Of a stretch of DNA of 64,000 bases, positions 1 to 11,810 are shown piece after piece; within the stretch, counting starts at the first letter, position 1; the number at the start of each line of letters is the position of its first letter. This DNA comes from Thalassia testudinum (Eukaryota; Streptophyta; Magnoliopsida; Alismatales; Hydrocharitaceae). The notes below the pieces were generated by a model that had not been told where the DNA came from, made no database searches, and was given only the letters and a program-made list of their open reading frames with translations. The stretch covers positions 42,855,001 through 42,919,000 of the forward strand of contig JAZHRO010000003.1 in NCBI GenBank assembly GCA_037157565.1. Direction: 5' to 3'. The position numbers and the translations under genes are program-made.

Positions 1-660
1 TATCGGTTTATGTTGTCGTTGATCATTACTTGTCATTAAGAGAATGTTACCGTTGAATCAAACATGCAATTGATAGTCCATAAATGCCCTGCCTTCGATA
101 GATCATATCAACAGACACCCTTCTCCAAACCATCCAAATGTTGAACATGTCCTCCCACAGCCACGTTCTTCCTATCCATTGTCTGCCCAGTGCATAACAT
201 GACCACCCAGTGGCAAATCATTCTCTTACACCAGAATTTGTCGATGCCTGCCTCACACAGAACATGAACTACCATCGACAGGCCATTTGTGCTTTGTAAA
301 ACTCCTTCGTCCAGCATACATCATGTTCATGTAGAAACTATCTTCATGACCATGCAAACCATAATGTAATTAGATGACAAACACTTGTTATCATTTCATT
401 AGACAAAATAAAATGCACATACAAAATACAAGTTCTGTCATCCATGTCTGCATACGTGCATCAAAATAATGTTCAATTCATAATTAAAAAACATCACCAT
501 AATAATTCTTCCTACAGTTAAACTAAATTGAAATCTATCACAATTTGATGCTTGATGCCCACTTGTGCTTGAGAATTGTAGTGACATTACGAGGTCTCAA
601 TCGGTGGAAGCCCTCCATATTTCTACTCCTAACATCTCCCCCATTGCAGAGTACCTCCAA
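1..660. other. no recognisable gene (downstream flank of Ulp1-type transposon gene)
   Basis: AT-rich sequence downstream (minus-strand sense) of the protease-domain pseudogene. A 69-codon minus-strand open stretch at 108-317 has no motif I recognise. It contains an His-Trp pair, but this lies after the protease Cys, so it is not the catalytic His. The transposon end is probably here or further left, but I could not see a terminal repeat. Confidence 0.4.
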
Positions 661-661
661 C

Positions 662-1606
662 TAGCGGACAACATGTAGGGCGCAGTCATTGATTCCAGTA
701 AGTTGTTGCGAGACATTCTTCTCAACAACTGTTGCAAAATTTTCTAACTGAATTGGTCTCAACGACTTCAAGTATCTCAAAACCAACACAATCTGCACAT
801 AGAGAATCGGATTACATTCTTTTACGTTAGTCTTAAATGTTCTACAATAATGTGCAATGCTTACCATCCTATTAACAAACTCCCTCTCCCTATGCATTTC
901 GCAACCATATCTTCTTTTCAGCATGCTGTTAATGTTCATCATCACGAAATCAAACTAAAGCAGGTGCCAGTGATTTAAACCATTTATTTGCACAAACAAT
1001 CACTCACACCTTTAGAGGAAATCCTCCTCTTACAACATAAATTTCAATGCTTCCTTTTCTTGTCTTACCTCCAGTCTGTTTGTTACCCAGCGTGACATTA
1101 TGTGGGTCCTTTCCCTTCTCTCTTTGCTAAAACCATCATGGAAAATCCTTGCCATTGCATTTATAAGTTGCACATCATTTCACAGTGTCAAGAATAAGTT
1201 CACAATTATTTACATAATTTAATTTCCTTACCTCGGTTGACATGAATGAGCTCTTCTTGAGGATGTCAGTAAGTGTATCTCTACTGATCAACATCTTCCC
1301 ATCTGGTGTTGACCAAATCGTTGTTGTCTTCATCTTCTTTGAGAAGAGGAGACTGTCAACCACTTCCCTCTCCTCCCCTTCCAAGCTCATTACTAGAGGA
1401 ATATCAAGATTCTTAATCTGTTGGTATCTACCAATTGGCTTGGCAGGTTTACCTATTGTTGCTACACCTTTCCCTTTGGAATCTGCTTGCAGCATCTTCA
1501 GTTCCTCCTCCACATTTGATGCTTCTTGTTGTCCCTTCCTCCTTTTAATTCTTTCTATCATTGATGGTATTTTTGGTGTCCCCTTAATATTGCTTCCGGC
1601 TTTCAC
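662..1606 (-). pseudogene. Ulp1-like (peptidase C48) domain of a plant transposon gene, decayed
   Basis: This is the C-terminal cysteine-protease part of an intron-containing transposon gene. The exon at 1175-1606 ends with the N-terminal Ulp1 pattern (DGKMLISRDTLTDILKK). The next exons carry an NHWHLL block with the catalytic His-Trp codons at 967-972. The last exon (about 662-791) has QQLTGINDCALHVVR, the Gln...Asp-Cys catalytic pattern, with the Cys codon at 682-684. Plausible splice sites join them: a donor after ERM/GTAAGC near 862 and an acceptor CTATGTGCAG near 792-801. Ulp1 domains are known from plant Mutator-like (KI-MULE) and CACTA elements, where they are thought to be captured SUMO-protease genes. 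An in-frame stop right after HWHLL, and other stops, make it a pseudogene. The SUMO-protease activity is inferred from the family only. Confidence 0.72.
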
Positions 1607-1912
1607 GCACTACAACAATGACATCAATGAAATTAAAGGCAAGCTTTCAACACATTAATCACTTCGACAGTTGACATTTTATTACTTCATCTATCTTGCA
1701 TATTCTATTTAAGGCTACATTCTACTTTTTCGTTGCAACACAAAGAACTACTTACCTATATGTGGAGAACTTTTTTAGATATCGTACCCACTTTGCTAAT
1801 GGTGTGTGGTCGTCTTCATCGTCAAACTCGACCACGTCTTCCCTCCTCTTCTTCTCTGTTTCATTCTCATTAAACAATTTTGTCCTCGTGCTGCCTCTAG
1901 CACTTTCATCTA

Positions 1913-2842
1913 CTACTGCTTCCTCTCAATTTCATCCAATAATTCCACCACCCCCTTCGTCCACATGCCTGGTGGTGAACTCCATTGCTGGTACACAATT
2001 ATTTGCTTTCCCAAATCTTCCTTCCTTTGATTCTCATCTTCTTTGGATCTTCCTTCCTCCTCTTCCTTCTTTCTTTTTGCTTCTTCTTGTAGCTCCTTTG
2101 TCACCGTAGTAAGGTTCAAGTTGAAGTTTGGAATCTCCTTAGCTGCATGGGGGAGGTGTCTAGATTCTGCTAGTTGCTCCTTATTGTACCTTGGTGATGC
2201 AGTAGCTACTTCTGCTTCCAGCACCTTCTCCAAGCATGTAGCCTCACTATCCTCATTCTTCATGAATATTCCCCCGTATGCATCAACTGCATCAATTACA
2301 CCTCTAAGCCCTTCAGAAATACCTAATGACGGCGATTGAGATGTGGTGGTGGATGGGATGTTACCAACATGTGGAGATCTTCGATCCTCCCTATTTTTTA
2401 CTTCAACTTTGAGATTCCTTTCAGTCTTACTATCGCCATCACCAGCACTGATGCATACTCATTCAAAATTGGGATCTTTCTCACATTTCTTAGCCTTCAA
2501 ATTCAATCAAACTTTCATTAGTTACACTGAATAGGAATTTTGGAATTTAAATTTAAGATCATAACCATCCTTACCATTTCTGCTGCCAACATCTGCTCTT
2601 CACATTCTCCAAAAGTCCTTCCTTGAACTTCAACCTTCTCATTCAATGTTAGCCTTCATCTTCTTGTAGTCCTCCCCTTGTGATCTAAGTTCCTCATGAA
2701 GGCTCCTGATCATCTGATCCTTCTCCTCAAATTGCATTTTGAGGTTACTAAGTTGAACCTCATAATTTCTTAATTCGTCCACATCTACCTGAGGCATTGC
2801 CTTTGGCAGATTTTGCTGCTCAGTAGCTGGCCCCACATTCAC
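1913..2842 (-). pseudogene. charged and coiled-coil linker exons of the Ulp1-type transposon gene
   Basis: Two open minus-strand pieces, 2639-2842 and 1913-2263, lie upstream of the protease exons and in the same direction. The first reads as a heptad-rich coil (LSNLKMQFEEKDQMIRSLHEEL). The second is rich in Lys and Glu (EEAKRKKEEEEGRSKEDE). Long charged linkers between the N-terminal domain and the protease are usual in these plant transposon proteins. Stops and AT-rich intron-like gaps separate the pieces. I see no catalytic motif. The linkage to one gene rests on strand, order and spacing. Confidence 0.5.
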
Positions 2843-2869
2843 CTACTCATCCATAGCCTCCAGCAGATT

Positions 2870-3763
2870 TGTGGCTAGTGCAGCCATCTCCTCCTCTTCC
2901 TAAACCACAGGAACATCTGCTGCATCCTCAGCATCATTTGCGACAACTTCATTGATTCCAGCATCCTCTGGAATTACAAAAGGATGCCTACTGAATTTGC
3001 GACTAGGTCAACTCACCAACTTCAACTTGGCCCTTCTTATTAGATCAGAAATAATCAGATTTTCATCCCATTTCCCAACTAATGGGAATGCATTTTCATT
3101 TACTGGATCTTCGATTAGGAGATTCTCATATAGCCAGATCTACAATCAGTAAATTTCACAAATCATACATACTATAAATCTATTCATTTGATTTAATTAT
3201 ACCTGATAGTTAAGTATTTACTTACTATCAACAAAGCACTGCATCCTTTCAAGTAGCCTAAACTTCTTCCTTCTACCATTTTTGTGACCACCAACTTCAA
3301 TGAGGAATGGATGTGGGCATGAATTGCCTGCACCCATGCATATCGATGAAGTTCCTCCACCCTCATTACATAATGAAAGAGGCTTCAATATATCTTGTGG
3401 TCACCATGAGGGAATAGAAAAGCTCCTAAACAAACTAGAATCATAAGCTGTGGCTACTCCTTCCTTATTTCCCCCAGATTAGTTGTTTCCCCCTCCATTT
3501 TAAGAAGTTTTCTTAGGGCTATCTTTGCATTGAATACTATCAACTTATTCACTAGGAAGTGTTTACTGATGAAGTCTGCAGCTTCTTTGCCTTCAACATT
3601 AGAGATACTTCATCCTCATTTAATTGCAGCCCTATTATGTGCACATGTACTGGCAGGAAATTCAATTTCTTTTGGCTAATCTTGAATATTTCTTTCTCCT
3701 TGTCATAGCAACATAATAACTGAGAATACAGTTGGAGATCCTTCTTGGGATAACTATTTCTTG
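2870..3763 (-). pseudogene. DUF1985/plant-mobile-domain-like region of the Ulp1-type transposon gene
   Basis: Translating the minus strand by hand gives two exon-like stretches. One (about 3540-3230) holds FPHGDHKIY, then YAWVQAIHAHIHSSL, then LGYLKGCSALL. The next (about 3140-2990) holds IWLYENLLIEDP and FPLVGKWDENLI. This order (W-x2-A-x8-L, then a Gly-Cys step, then (I/V)W-YE-L, then FP-xx-W) resembles the DUF1985/plant-mobile-domain region that precedes Ulp1 domains in plant transposon proteins. An in-frame TAG and TGA interrupt it. The upstream part of the reading frame continues at 5618 once the solo LTR at 3769-5612 is removed. The domain name is from memory of the pattern, not a database search. 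Confidence 0.5.
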
Positions 3764-3768
3764 CAATG

Positions 3769-5612
3769 TGATGTAAACTCGTTTAGATCACATAAATAGT
3801 CTATGCATGCCCGTTCTTAGGCATATAGTTGCATCATACATTATAAATATTGCATAACATGCATCATCTTACATTTAGGTTAGATTGTATAAAGTTTAGG
3901 CTAATTTTCTATTTTTGTGGTCAGTTAATAGGGTGATATCATATTGGGGCCTCAGATTGAAGATCCAACCATACGGATCTGATCAGGGCAATGATTGGAG
4001 TTCAATGACTCCAAGATTGCCCTGATCAGACTTATGTAGTATTAGATACAGTCCAAGAAAGATCATAGGTCAAGGGACAAGGTGGTGTAAATCCGTACCT
4101 CAAATGACAAATTCGACTGCATGGATGGGTTTGGATCGACAATCGCAGCACAACGACGTGAAAATTGGTCCAATTCGACATCAATGGCACTGCCTACAAG
4201 TATATGAAGATGGACAGCCAGGATGGTGCCATGTGGCACCATCCTAGCCATCCGCGTGCTCCATCAGCCTATTCCTCTTCCTCACAGGCCTCTCCATCGC
4301 GCGATCTCAACCACTGGATCTTGATCCAATGGTCGAGATTTACTCGAGGCCGCGCCCCTCCTCATCTAAAGGCAAAGGACCGAATGATCTCAACCGTTGG
4401 ATCACCATCTAATGGTTGCGAGTGCCAGCCCTTAAAACATAAACATGACCAAATGGCAGTCATAGCGCAACGGCTGGGCGCTTCACACGCTAGAGGAGGA
4501 CGTGAGATCGAGCCCGGCCTCGCCTCAAATCGCTCAGGTGAGAGGGTGTAGCTCAAATTGGGCCGTCAGATCTTGATCATGCAGCGAGAGATGTGGCTAC
4601 ATGGCATACGGGATGAGTGTGGATTGTACATGCACGCGATGACGCGTAATCTGATGCGCGCGTGCCCAATAGATGAAGGCTCTCGTAGCTTTTAAGTCGT
4701 CCGATCTCATGATTGGATGGCTGAGAGCACTTGAACATGCGCGTGCATTGAATCCAAGGGAGAAGAAGTGGAGGGTGCAGGCGAGCGCACTAAGCCCACG
4801 TTCAGGGCTTTAGTGATTCTTAAATCTGTCACTAAAGGCCCTTAAATTAATGTTTTAAACTTGAGATGACCTAATTGCCCCTTCAAACCTCACCTATAAA
4901 TGACCCTACAACCCCCACATATTTCTCATCCCTTTCTCTCTTCTCTCACCTCTTCCAAAGCTCTAAGAGCTTGTCTCAAACTCGGGATGCTCCTCTAGAG
5001 TCAAAAATACAATTTTTCCACCTTCTCATTCCCATTGTGGAGAATCCCGTGATTGTCTTCTCACTACCTTTCAAGAAGCACTACGACGTCGCCTTGGCCT
5101 GTTCTCCGTTGTCCGTCGTTGTTCTCCTCCATCCAGCATCTCACCACCTTTATCCGAGCACTCCGTCAATGTGGCTCGTCCTCCAAGCAGCCGTCGAGGA
5201 TGATAACTTCTCTCCACCTTCTCTTTACTGCTTTCTAGAGTAGATTTATCGCTTTCTAGTTGTAATCTTTCTAGCTTTCTTGTGTAATGATTAGTTGTAA
5301 TGAACATTACTTGATGATTATGAAATCCATGTTTATTCTATCTCTATTTTGTCTTTATTTGTAATATTCTCTCTCTCTTCTATTCATTATTCTTTAAGTA
5401 GATACCTAGTTTAGATTCAATTCGACTAGCTAATATGCTTCGTGACAACAAAACAAATGCAGTTTTTAATCAAACGTTTGCCTATCTATGTTCGACCTGG
5501 AATTCCTTTTGAGTTTCGGTAAAATTTATCTGTTGATGATTTTTCTCGTAAATCGTGCTATGATGGGTTTTCAAAACTTAAACTCTATTTGCGACGAATT
5601 TTCCGTTCAACA
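3769..5612 (+). mobile_element. solo LTR, Athila-like family, plus orientation
   Basis: The element starts TGATGTAAACTC and ends CCGTTCAACA. It is flanked by the 5-bp duplication CAATG at 3764-3768 and 5613-5617. It is homologous, in inverse orientation, to the LTRs of the Athila-type element at 21505-38294; the stretches near 3960-4200 and 5450-5612 align by eye. No primer-binding site or polypurine tract adjoins it, so it is a solo LTR left by recombination between two LTRs. Joining the flanks restores the reading frame of the transposon gene it interrupts. ORFs inside it (for example 4165-4551) have no family signature and are treated as chance. Confidence 0.88.
4895..4901 (+). promoter_or_regulatory. 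TATA box of the solo LTR
   Basis: TATAAAT sits about 50 bp downstream of a TTTAGTGA...TCACTAAA inverted repeat (about 4808-4840). The same arrangement occurs in the related LTRs at 22136-22230 and 37263-37360. It is probably the LTR promoter. Confidence 0.55.
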
Positions 5613-5617
5613 CAATG

Positions 5618-6075
5618 CTTGTGAACGGTGTATCCAAGAATGCTTCCCTCAGATAACCTAGGCATTTCTTTAGAAAAACATCCTTGAAATTCTTGTACGA
5701 GCATCTCGCATTTAACTTCTTCCAATCCTCATTTTCCTCCACGTCTTGTTCTTCCTCTTTGCAGACATCAAAATCTTCATCGTCATCATCACCTCTCCCC
5801 ACTCTTCTCTTCCTAGTTAATAGCTTCTTCTGTGCAGATCTACTTCACAGACGTCTCGATGATCTGCCCTCAACATTTTCCCTCCTTGCTCCTTTCCTCC
5901 TCTTTCCTTCACCTACCTTCCTCCTTTACTTCTTCTGGGGCCCAGCCTCCAGATCCTCATTAGCAACCTCCTTTCTCCCTCTCTTTTTCCCTTTTCTTCC
6001 CTCCATTGTTTCCATCTCGTAGGATTCCTTCCTTCTCCTCCTCTCAGAATTCCTCCTCTTCTTTCGCCTCTTCTT
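5618..6075 (-). pseudogene. upstream exon of the Ulp1-type transposon gene (basic then acidic region)
   Basis: The minus strand reads through a basic, nuclear-signal-like segment (KGKKRGRKEV), then an acidic run (GRGDDDDEDFDVCKEEEQDVEE), then CSYKNFKDVFLKKCLGYLRE. If the solo LTR and one CAATG copy are removed, the frame runs on into 3763 and below as ARNSYPKKDLQLYSQLL without a shift. That is strong evidence that these are one exon. Two upstream stop codons (in the segments near 5930 and 5860) show decay. Confidence 0.6.
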
Positions 6076-8356
6076 TTAGCTAACTCTTTCCTCAGAGCTT
6101 GATTCTAACAAAAATGTTAGTAGTAATTAACATGAGGATATGAATTGCAGCCACTAACAAATCTAACTCTAATATAAATAAATGAGGTGCTTGGCAATCC
6201 CATTACAAGGTACCTCTCAATGGTCTTGTCCTATTTGAGATTTTACATACATTTATACTTCCAGCATCACATTCTCAAATCTTTCTCTGCCACAAGCAGC
6301 AAATCCATCCATTATATGGTACGCCCTGCTTGTGGCAGGAAATTTATTGACAATGTCCTTGCTAGGAGCAGATACCCTACATCTTTACTAACCATCCTAT
6401 CGACTGTGCGGGAGCAAATGGTGAAAACAATGGGTTTAACGGAGTAGCACTAAATTCTCAACCAAGGTGGATTTTTAGTTACTTTTACTTCACCATGCCA
6501 TGGAACAAATCACCAAGGGGCTGCTACTAGCAGGTAAGTGGGAAGAAATGAAACAGGTTTGTTCTTGGTAAAAGAATAGAAAACTAATCACTGATTACAT
6601 ACTAGCAACAATAAAATTGCTTCCAGCATCTTCCAAGAATGACCTTAGATTGGTCCCTCTTGATACAGATTATAGCACAAAACAATCTAAAAGGTGTTAA
6701 AATAACTCGGTCTAATCATGTTTCCCCACACCTTGTAAAGATAACCATTTCCTTTTGGGTCTTCGATTATGTGCTCCTATGCTTCAGCTCCTTTTTCATG
6801 TGTTTGTGCCATTGCTTCCTCTTCAACATCATCCTCCTTGACGACATCATCCCTCTCCATTGCTGCCGCCAGTGCCAGAGCCTCCACTCCTTGACATTCC
6901 TTCGACTTCCTGTCAGAGCCACCACCCAAGAAAGGCTGATCTTCACCAGCACCACCCCCAATCAAGAAACCACTTACCCCCTCGCTGTCGCCACCAGCAC
7001 ATGCGTTCATCGTTTCAACTGCCTCTGATGTGCCCGCGGCAACACTCCCCTCAATCACCTCGGCTTCACCATGCTCTTCCATTCCTTGTGGTTCACAAGG
7101 ATCGCTTTTGACTTCCAATGTCGGTGAGTTGGATGGGTACCTACTTCGCAAGAATCGCGTAGCCCTAAACCCAAAGGAGTATGCATCAGTTAGGTTTTCC
7201 CACTAAGGAAAAATCACTTTTTGTATGTTAGTTTGCTCTTACACTTACCCTCCTCTTTTGTGTCTTTTGACAGTCTTGAATTGATGTCTCGATTCCCCAT
7301 GATATCTCCCTTCGATATTGCTTCCTTCCCCTGACATTTGATTTTGTTAGATGATTATTTCGAAAAGATATCTCCTTGCTATCACGTGTATCAGAAGGTA
7401 GATAATCACTTTTTCATGTCTTCTTCGCTTCCTACACATATGTATGTCAAATGGTTACTACCCTCCCAAGCCTTTTTAAAATCGCCTCCCTTAAAGGTCA
7501 CACCCTTGCATGCACTAAATTGGTGGTTAGCCCTTCAACACGTCACTTCACTCCATTAGTAGGCAATCTACCCATTTACCGGACATCAAATATATTCGAA
7601 TTCATATCTCTTGTACACATCCTATTCTCTCCCCAAAACCACTACCTATTGCCTTTGGCAAATCGCGTGGGATATCATCAAGTACCTCACAATTTAATTT
7701 GCTGCCTTAGGCAGTTCGCATGGTATAACACCTCTATCCTAATTCAACTGTCTTCCCCAAACATCACATCCTTTCAATTAATGTTTACGTAAACTTCAGC
7801 TATTTGACGTCCAATTTCATATATCTCCTCCATGGGACAATATCGAATACGTGCATCCATATTTTAGAACTAACCACCACATTAACATCCAATAAAATCT
7901 TCTTTCTGCCCTAGGAATATCTCCTTCTGTATTTGCCCTACTTTATTTCGTTTCCAGATCATTCCTCCAAGAAGACCTCACGACAACTCCCACATAACGT
8001 ACAACTCACACAAATTGCCAAAAACAATATCATCAGTCCAGAACTTCATGCTATTCATATCAGTAAAAGAAAGATTGCAAAACATCTGCCAACGACACGT
8101 ACATAGTGCACCAATTACAGATAACTACCACAAATTCCTTGCCTCTATGACAGACACATAAATCCAGCCAATACAATCCAAAACATACAAAACAATGCAC
8201 ATTAACCAACACACCTAATTCTAGACTATTAATTGTAGACACTCGATACGCAAATGCCCTAAGCAGATGTATCAACAGACTTTGATGCCCTCAACAGAAC
8301 CATCGAACTGTACTTACTCCATTCCTACTGACAATAGCCCCATGAGCTTGTCTGCA
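6076..8356 (-). pseudogene. middle exons and introns of the Ulp1-type transposon gene (acidic region)
   Basis: The clearest open piece is 6777-7151 on the minus strand, an acidic, Gly/Ala-rich stretch starting RSRYPSNSPTLEV and ending near EDPKGNGYLYK. It is bounded by a possible donor at about 6735 and interrupted by one TAG. A stretch near 6440-6340 reads FTICSRTVDRMVSKDVGYLL and may be another exon. The rest (7260-8356) is AT-rich, with no motif I recognise on either strand, and is probably introns plus decayed exon sequence. Confidence 0.4.
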
Positions 8357-8985
8357 CTACTCAATTGGTGCCAAAGGCACACACCCTGTAACAGAGGCCC
8401 TTGTTGCTTGAGCAGAGGTCACTCCTTGAGTAGAACTACAGTACGATAATGGAGGGCTATCCTCCATTGGGTCCTCCCCAATGCTGTACCTCTCTATAAG
8501 CATCTTTCTCCTTAGATTTCTCAACTCCAACTTAACAGCACGATTCTTCATGAACTCACTCTACTCCTTCTAAGAAGTCACCTAAGCTTGAAGATCCCTT
8601 TTTTCACTGATTACCTTGGTCAGAAGCTCCAATGCATTCCAAAGCATGCTGGACATGGCCTTTAGTTGGATCTTCATCAACGTCGTTGAGTCTGGAAAGT
8701 ACTCCACAGGAACATCATAATCGCATAACTTTGCAACAAAAATGACATTTGTCAGTGATATTTCTAACCAATATATCCTTACTCTATATAGATGGTACTC
8801 ACATCTCTACTACATGTACAGGACATTGCATTCATTGACTCATGGATAAAGGCGGTTCTTTGAATTGAGACCTTCAGGATCAAGCCACAATGGCATGATG
8901 GCATACGAGTATCCAATGTCAGCACCTTGGAACTCTTCCTCAGTGGTTCTGCTCTCAGCACAGTGAGATACCTGCTATAGAGCAC
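8357..8985 (-). pseudogene. GRF-type zinc-finger-like first exons of the Ulp1-type transposon gene
   Basis: The piece at 8779-8985 contains MPSCHCGLILKVSIQRTAF followed by CTCSRDV. This resembles the start of a GRF-type zinc finger (C-x-C-G-x4-x2-T, then a later Cys) common in plant nuclear and transposon proteins. A GTGAGT donor lies at about 8795. The downstream piece 8357-8551 reads KNRAVKLELRNLRRKM, a basic helix-like stretch of the kind that often follows GRF fingers. Stops lie between them. The GRF call is by pattern only. Confidence 0.42.
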
Positions 8986-9043
8986 TCAAGAATGGTTTAG
9001 AATGGTGGTGGGATGGGGTTGGCGGCTTGGGGGGGTCATCTTG

Positions 9044-9051
9044 CTTTTATA
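9044..9051 (-). promoter_or_regulatory. TATA box upstream of the minus-strand transposon gene
   Basis: On the minus strand the sequence reads GCCTATAAAAGCAAG. The TATAAAAG lies about 60 bp upstream of the first GRF-like open piece (ending at 8985), a suitable place for the promoter of the Ulp1-type gene. Confidence 0.5.
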
Positions 9052-9701
9052 GGCAAAAATTTCAAATTGAATTGGTGGTCCCCACCATCACCTGTTTTGT
9101 CTACTTGCTGTCGTGCAGAGGGGGTGGGTAAAGGGGGGAAGGGGGAGAGTAATGCCACATATATTCTACACATAGGCATCCTAGTCATCTTAGGTATGAA
9201 GTTGGGTATGTATGGGAGTGTTTATATAATTACCCTTTCTATTATACAAAAATAGGGCAAGAGATACAACAACATTACGCCAGCCACATATGCTCTCTCG
9301 AGATATAGAGTAGCTACACTACCAAGCTTTTGTTTTAGATTCTTTATGTATTCTATAGCAGCATCATATTTCTCCATAGCTCAGAGGAGATCCCATAGGT
9401 CTGTTGTCAACACCTCGCTGATTATGTGGTTGATGATGCTCAAAGGCAGAAATGGTCCCAATAGGTGAATGTAGATCCTTATGGCTATAATTGCTTCCCA
9501 AATATGGATGTAGTGGATACGAGAAGTACTGAGGTACCTATATTGGTGATGGGTTCTACGAGTTTGTGTTGCACAACTCGACATAACTTCTTTAAAGTAG
9601 ATCACAATCTAGGGATGAACCAATCGGCTCGGTAGAGACAATAAAACTATTGTTGAAAATAGAAAACATGGTAATGTAATATTTCTTTAATGTACTAAGT
9701 C
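9052..9701. other. no gene recognised; upstream flank
   Basis: I see nothing assignable here. A G-rich track (near 9120-9145) is followed by ordinary AT-rich sequence. A minus-strand open stretch at 9381-9605 has no known motif. The last bases, AAGTC, precede the Copia-like solo LTR. Confidence 0.4.
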
Positions 9702-9780
9702 TGTTGGTGCATAAGCATTAATGTATTGGATTTTGATGATAAAAAAATGTAGAAATTTCATATTGTTCTTGGAAGACCAA

Positions 9781-11797
9781 TGAAAGAGCGATGTTCGTTT
9801 TCGATAAAAATTTTTAACATAAAATGACGTGTCATTATAGTTTGTTGCATGGTAGAAAATCGCTTTTCAAAACATTTAATATTCAAAAACTAACCATGAA
9901 AATAGTTAGGCCGTCTCCACAAGGAGGAATTAGCCTTTTAAACTAGTGAATGGTGCCTCGTTTATTCAGGAAACTCAATGGGTGTGCATGCTAACTCATG
10001 CAACTTATTTTGGACATAAGTTCTCATTCTAAACAATTAATCAATAATGTAAGGGTGCACATGCAAAATCACTATAATATAATACCAAGTAAAATAGTGA
10101 TTTTGATACAGGTATCCCCTAAATATTAATTTCCTACAAGACAAAGCTTGTTCACTATATCTAATATCCCTTATTTAATATCATTCATGAGGAGAATTCA
10201 GCCATAAGTAATTAATAAAAAATAGAGGGATATTCATGCAGTTTTCTTTGAATATATTAATTCATTAAATAAAGTAATAGTAAAAGTGGAAATGGCAATA
10301 TGCATAATTATTAATTAGAGGAGAAACAAAGCTTTTTTTCTCTTTCTTCTTTGCTCACGGAGAGGGGCTCGCCGGCGGGAGGGTTGGTCGAAGGGGGTCG
10401 GCCAGGAGGAGGGCTTCAAGGTGATGGTGACGGGGTGACGAGAGGCGGCCAACGGTGGTCGGACGGAGGTAGAGTTGTCGGACAGCGTGGACGTGGTGGC
10501 TTGCTGTGGAGGCCACTAGCGTGAGCCGCGTGTGGCTGCGCATGGCCTCGGTGGTCGGCGAGGATGCTCGGTGGTGCTTGAGATTATTGGAGTGAGCTTG
10601 GGGCCAAGTTTGGTGGTTGGAGGAGGCTCAGAGGAGGTGCTGCAGGTTTGGGTTCTTTGTGGAGTAGTAGGGGATGGTTGGTTGGAACGAAGAAGAAGAA
10701 AAGGAAGAAGATGGAGGAGAGGGGTTGCGTGGCGGTACATGGTGATGTTCCTCGGATGAAGGGGGTTTTGGCAGTGATGTGCATGTCTGTGGCGAGGAGG
10801 AGATGTTGGGTTCTTCTAAGGGAAGAAGAAGGTGAATAGGAGAGGAAGGTGTTGGGGGAACGACGTCAAGGATGGTGATGGTGGTGCTATTTAAAGGTGG
10901 AGAAGTGGCTTGCACGCACTGTCACTGTGTGCACGGGCTAAGGGGCAACATTGAAGCTCACTTTTGATGGCCACAGTGCGCACATGTTGCACGGTGTAAG
11001 CTCTTTTCCACAGTGGTGATGAGGGAGGTTATCCCCTCCCGGGGGATAAGATGGTGAACAGTGGAGAGGGTGGTGATGGGTGGTTTGCTCTGCGAAGGAG
11101 AAGAGGAAGAAGATGAAGAAGAGGCGGATGGTGTTGGCACTCTGGATGGGTTGCTGTGGTGAGGGGCGTGTGGTGTTGATGGCGTTGGTGGTGCAGGTGT
11201 GCACTCTGTCACCACGCACACCACGGCAGGCGAAGGGTGGAGGAGTATGCTCTAGCCACGGTGCACGCTGGAGTTCATGGTGTACGCTTGTTCCACGGTG
11301 GTTGAGAGGAGAAGAGTTCCCCGCCATGGGGAAGCGAAGATAGCGAGCGTCCTCTAGCCACTCTTCTTATCAGAACACCTGCAATTTGTTGCTTCTGCAG
11401 AATGCTTCTCCAACCACCCGCGAAGAAGGCGAGTGGTTGGAGCGGTAGAAAAGGGATGGCCACTCTCTATCAAACATCTGATTGATGTTCTGAATGTCTT
11501 AAAATGTGTAGATAGCAGTGGTTCTCGATGGAGATTCTCAAACGTCCAAATTAAACTTCAAACGTCTTGTAGAGTGATTTTGGTTGTCTGCCTGATGCCT
11601 TCAGGTGTCGTGTGCCTATCCTGCATCCACCAAATGATTATTATAACATATCATATGTTATTAAATATAAAATTGGTGCATAAGATGATATACAGAATAC
11701 GTTGAATTTCCACTTAACTCCTAATCAAATATCAACTAAGAACGACTAATTAAAGAGTGCTTAGGCTAAATAATGATCTATGAAAGTGGACTTATCA
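9781..11797 (-). repeat. 3' LTR of the non-autonomous element
   Basis: The left copy starts TGAAAGAGCGATG and ends GGACTTATCA. It aligns along its length with 16711-18745. A GC-rich block (about 10340-11340) gives overlapping ORFs on both strands, which I take as composition artefacts. A minus-strand TTTAAATAG near 10887-10895 may be its TATA box. Compared with the right copy it has lost CpGs in the palindrome pairs near 11472-11499. Confidence 0.85.
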
Positions 11798-11800
11798 AAT

Positions 11801-11810
11801 GCCCCCATGC
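11801..11810 (-). promoter_or_regulatory. polypurine tract next to the 3' LTR
   Basis: On the minus strand this reads GCATGGGGGC three bases before the 3' LTR, the expected place for plus-strand priming. It is followed by a TTTTGCTAGTCCCAAGCAAAA inverted repeat, also present after the equivalent tract at 28334. Confidence 0.65.

Noticed and set aside
108..317. His-Trp in a minus-strand ORF as the Ulp1 catalytic His
   Set aside because: It lies downstream of the catalytic Cys block; the proper NHWHLL block is at about 960-976, between the N-terminal pattern and the Q...DC motif.
4165..4551. 128-codon plus-strand ORF
   Set aside because: Falls inside a solo LTR; no motif, and not preserved in the related LTRs at 22 and 37 kb.
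10355..11463. Many overlapping ORFs on both strands
   Set aside because: They lie wholly within the GC-rich part of an LTR and recur in the partner LTR at 17.2-18.3 kb with different frames and ends.
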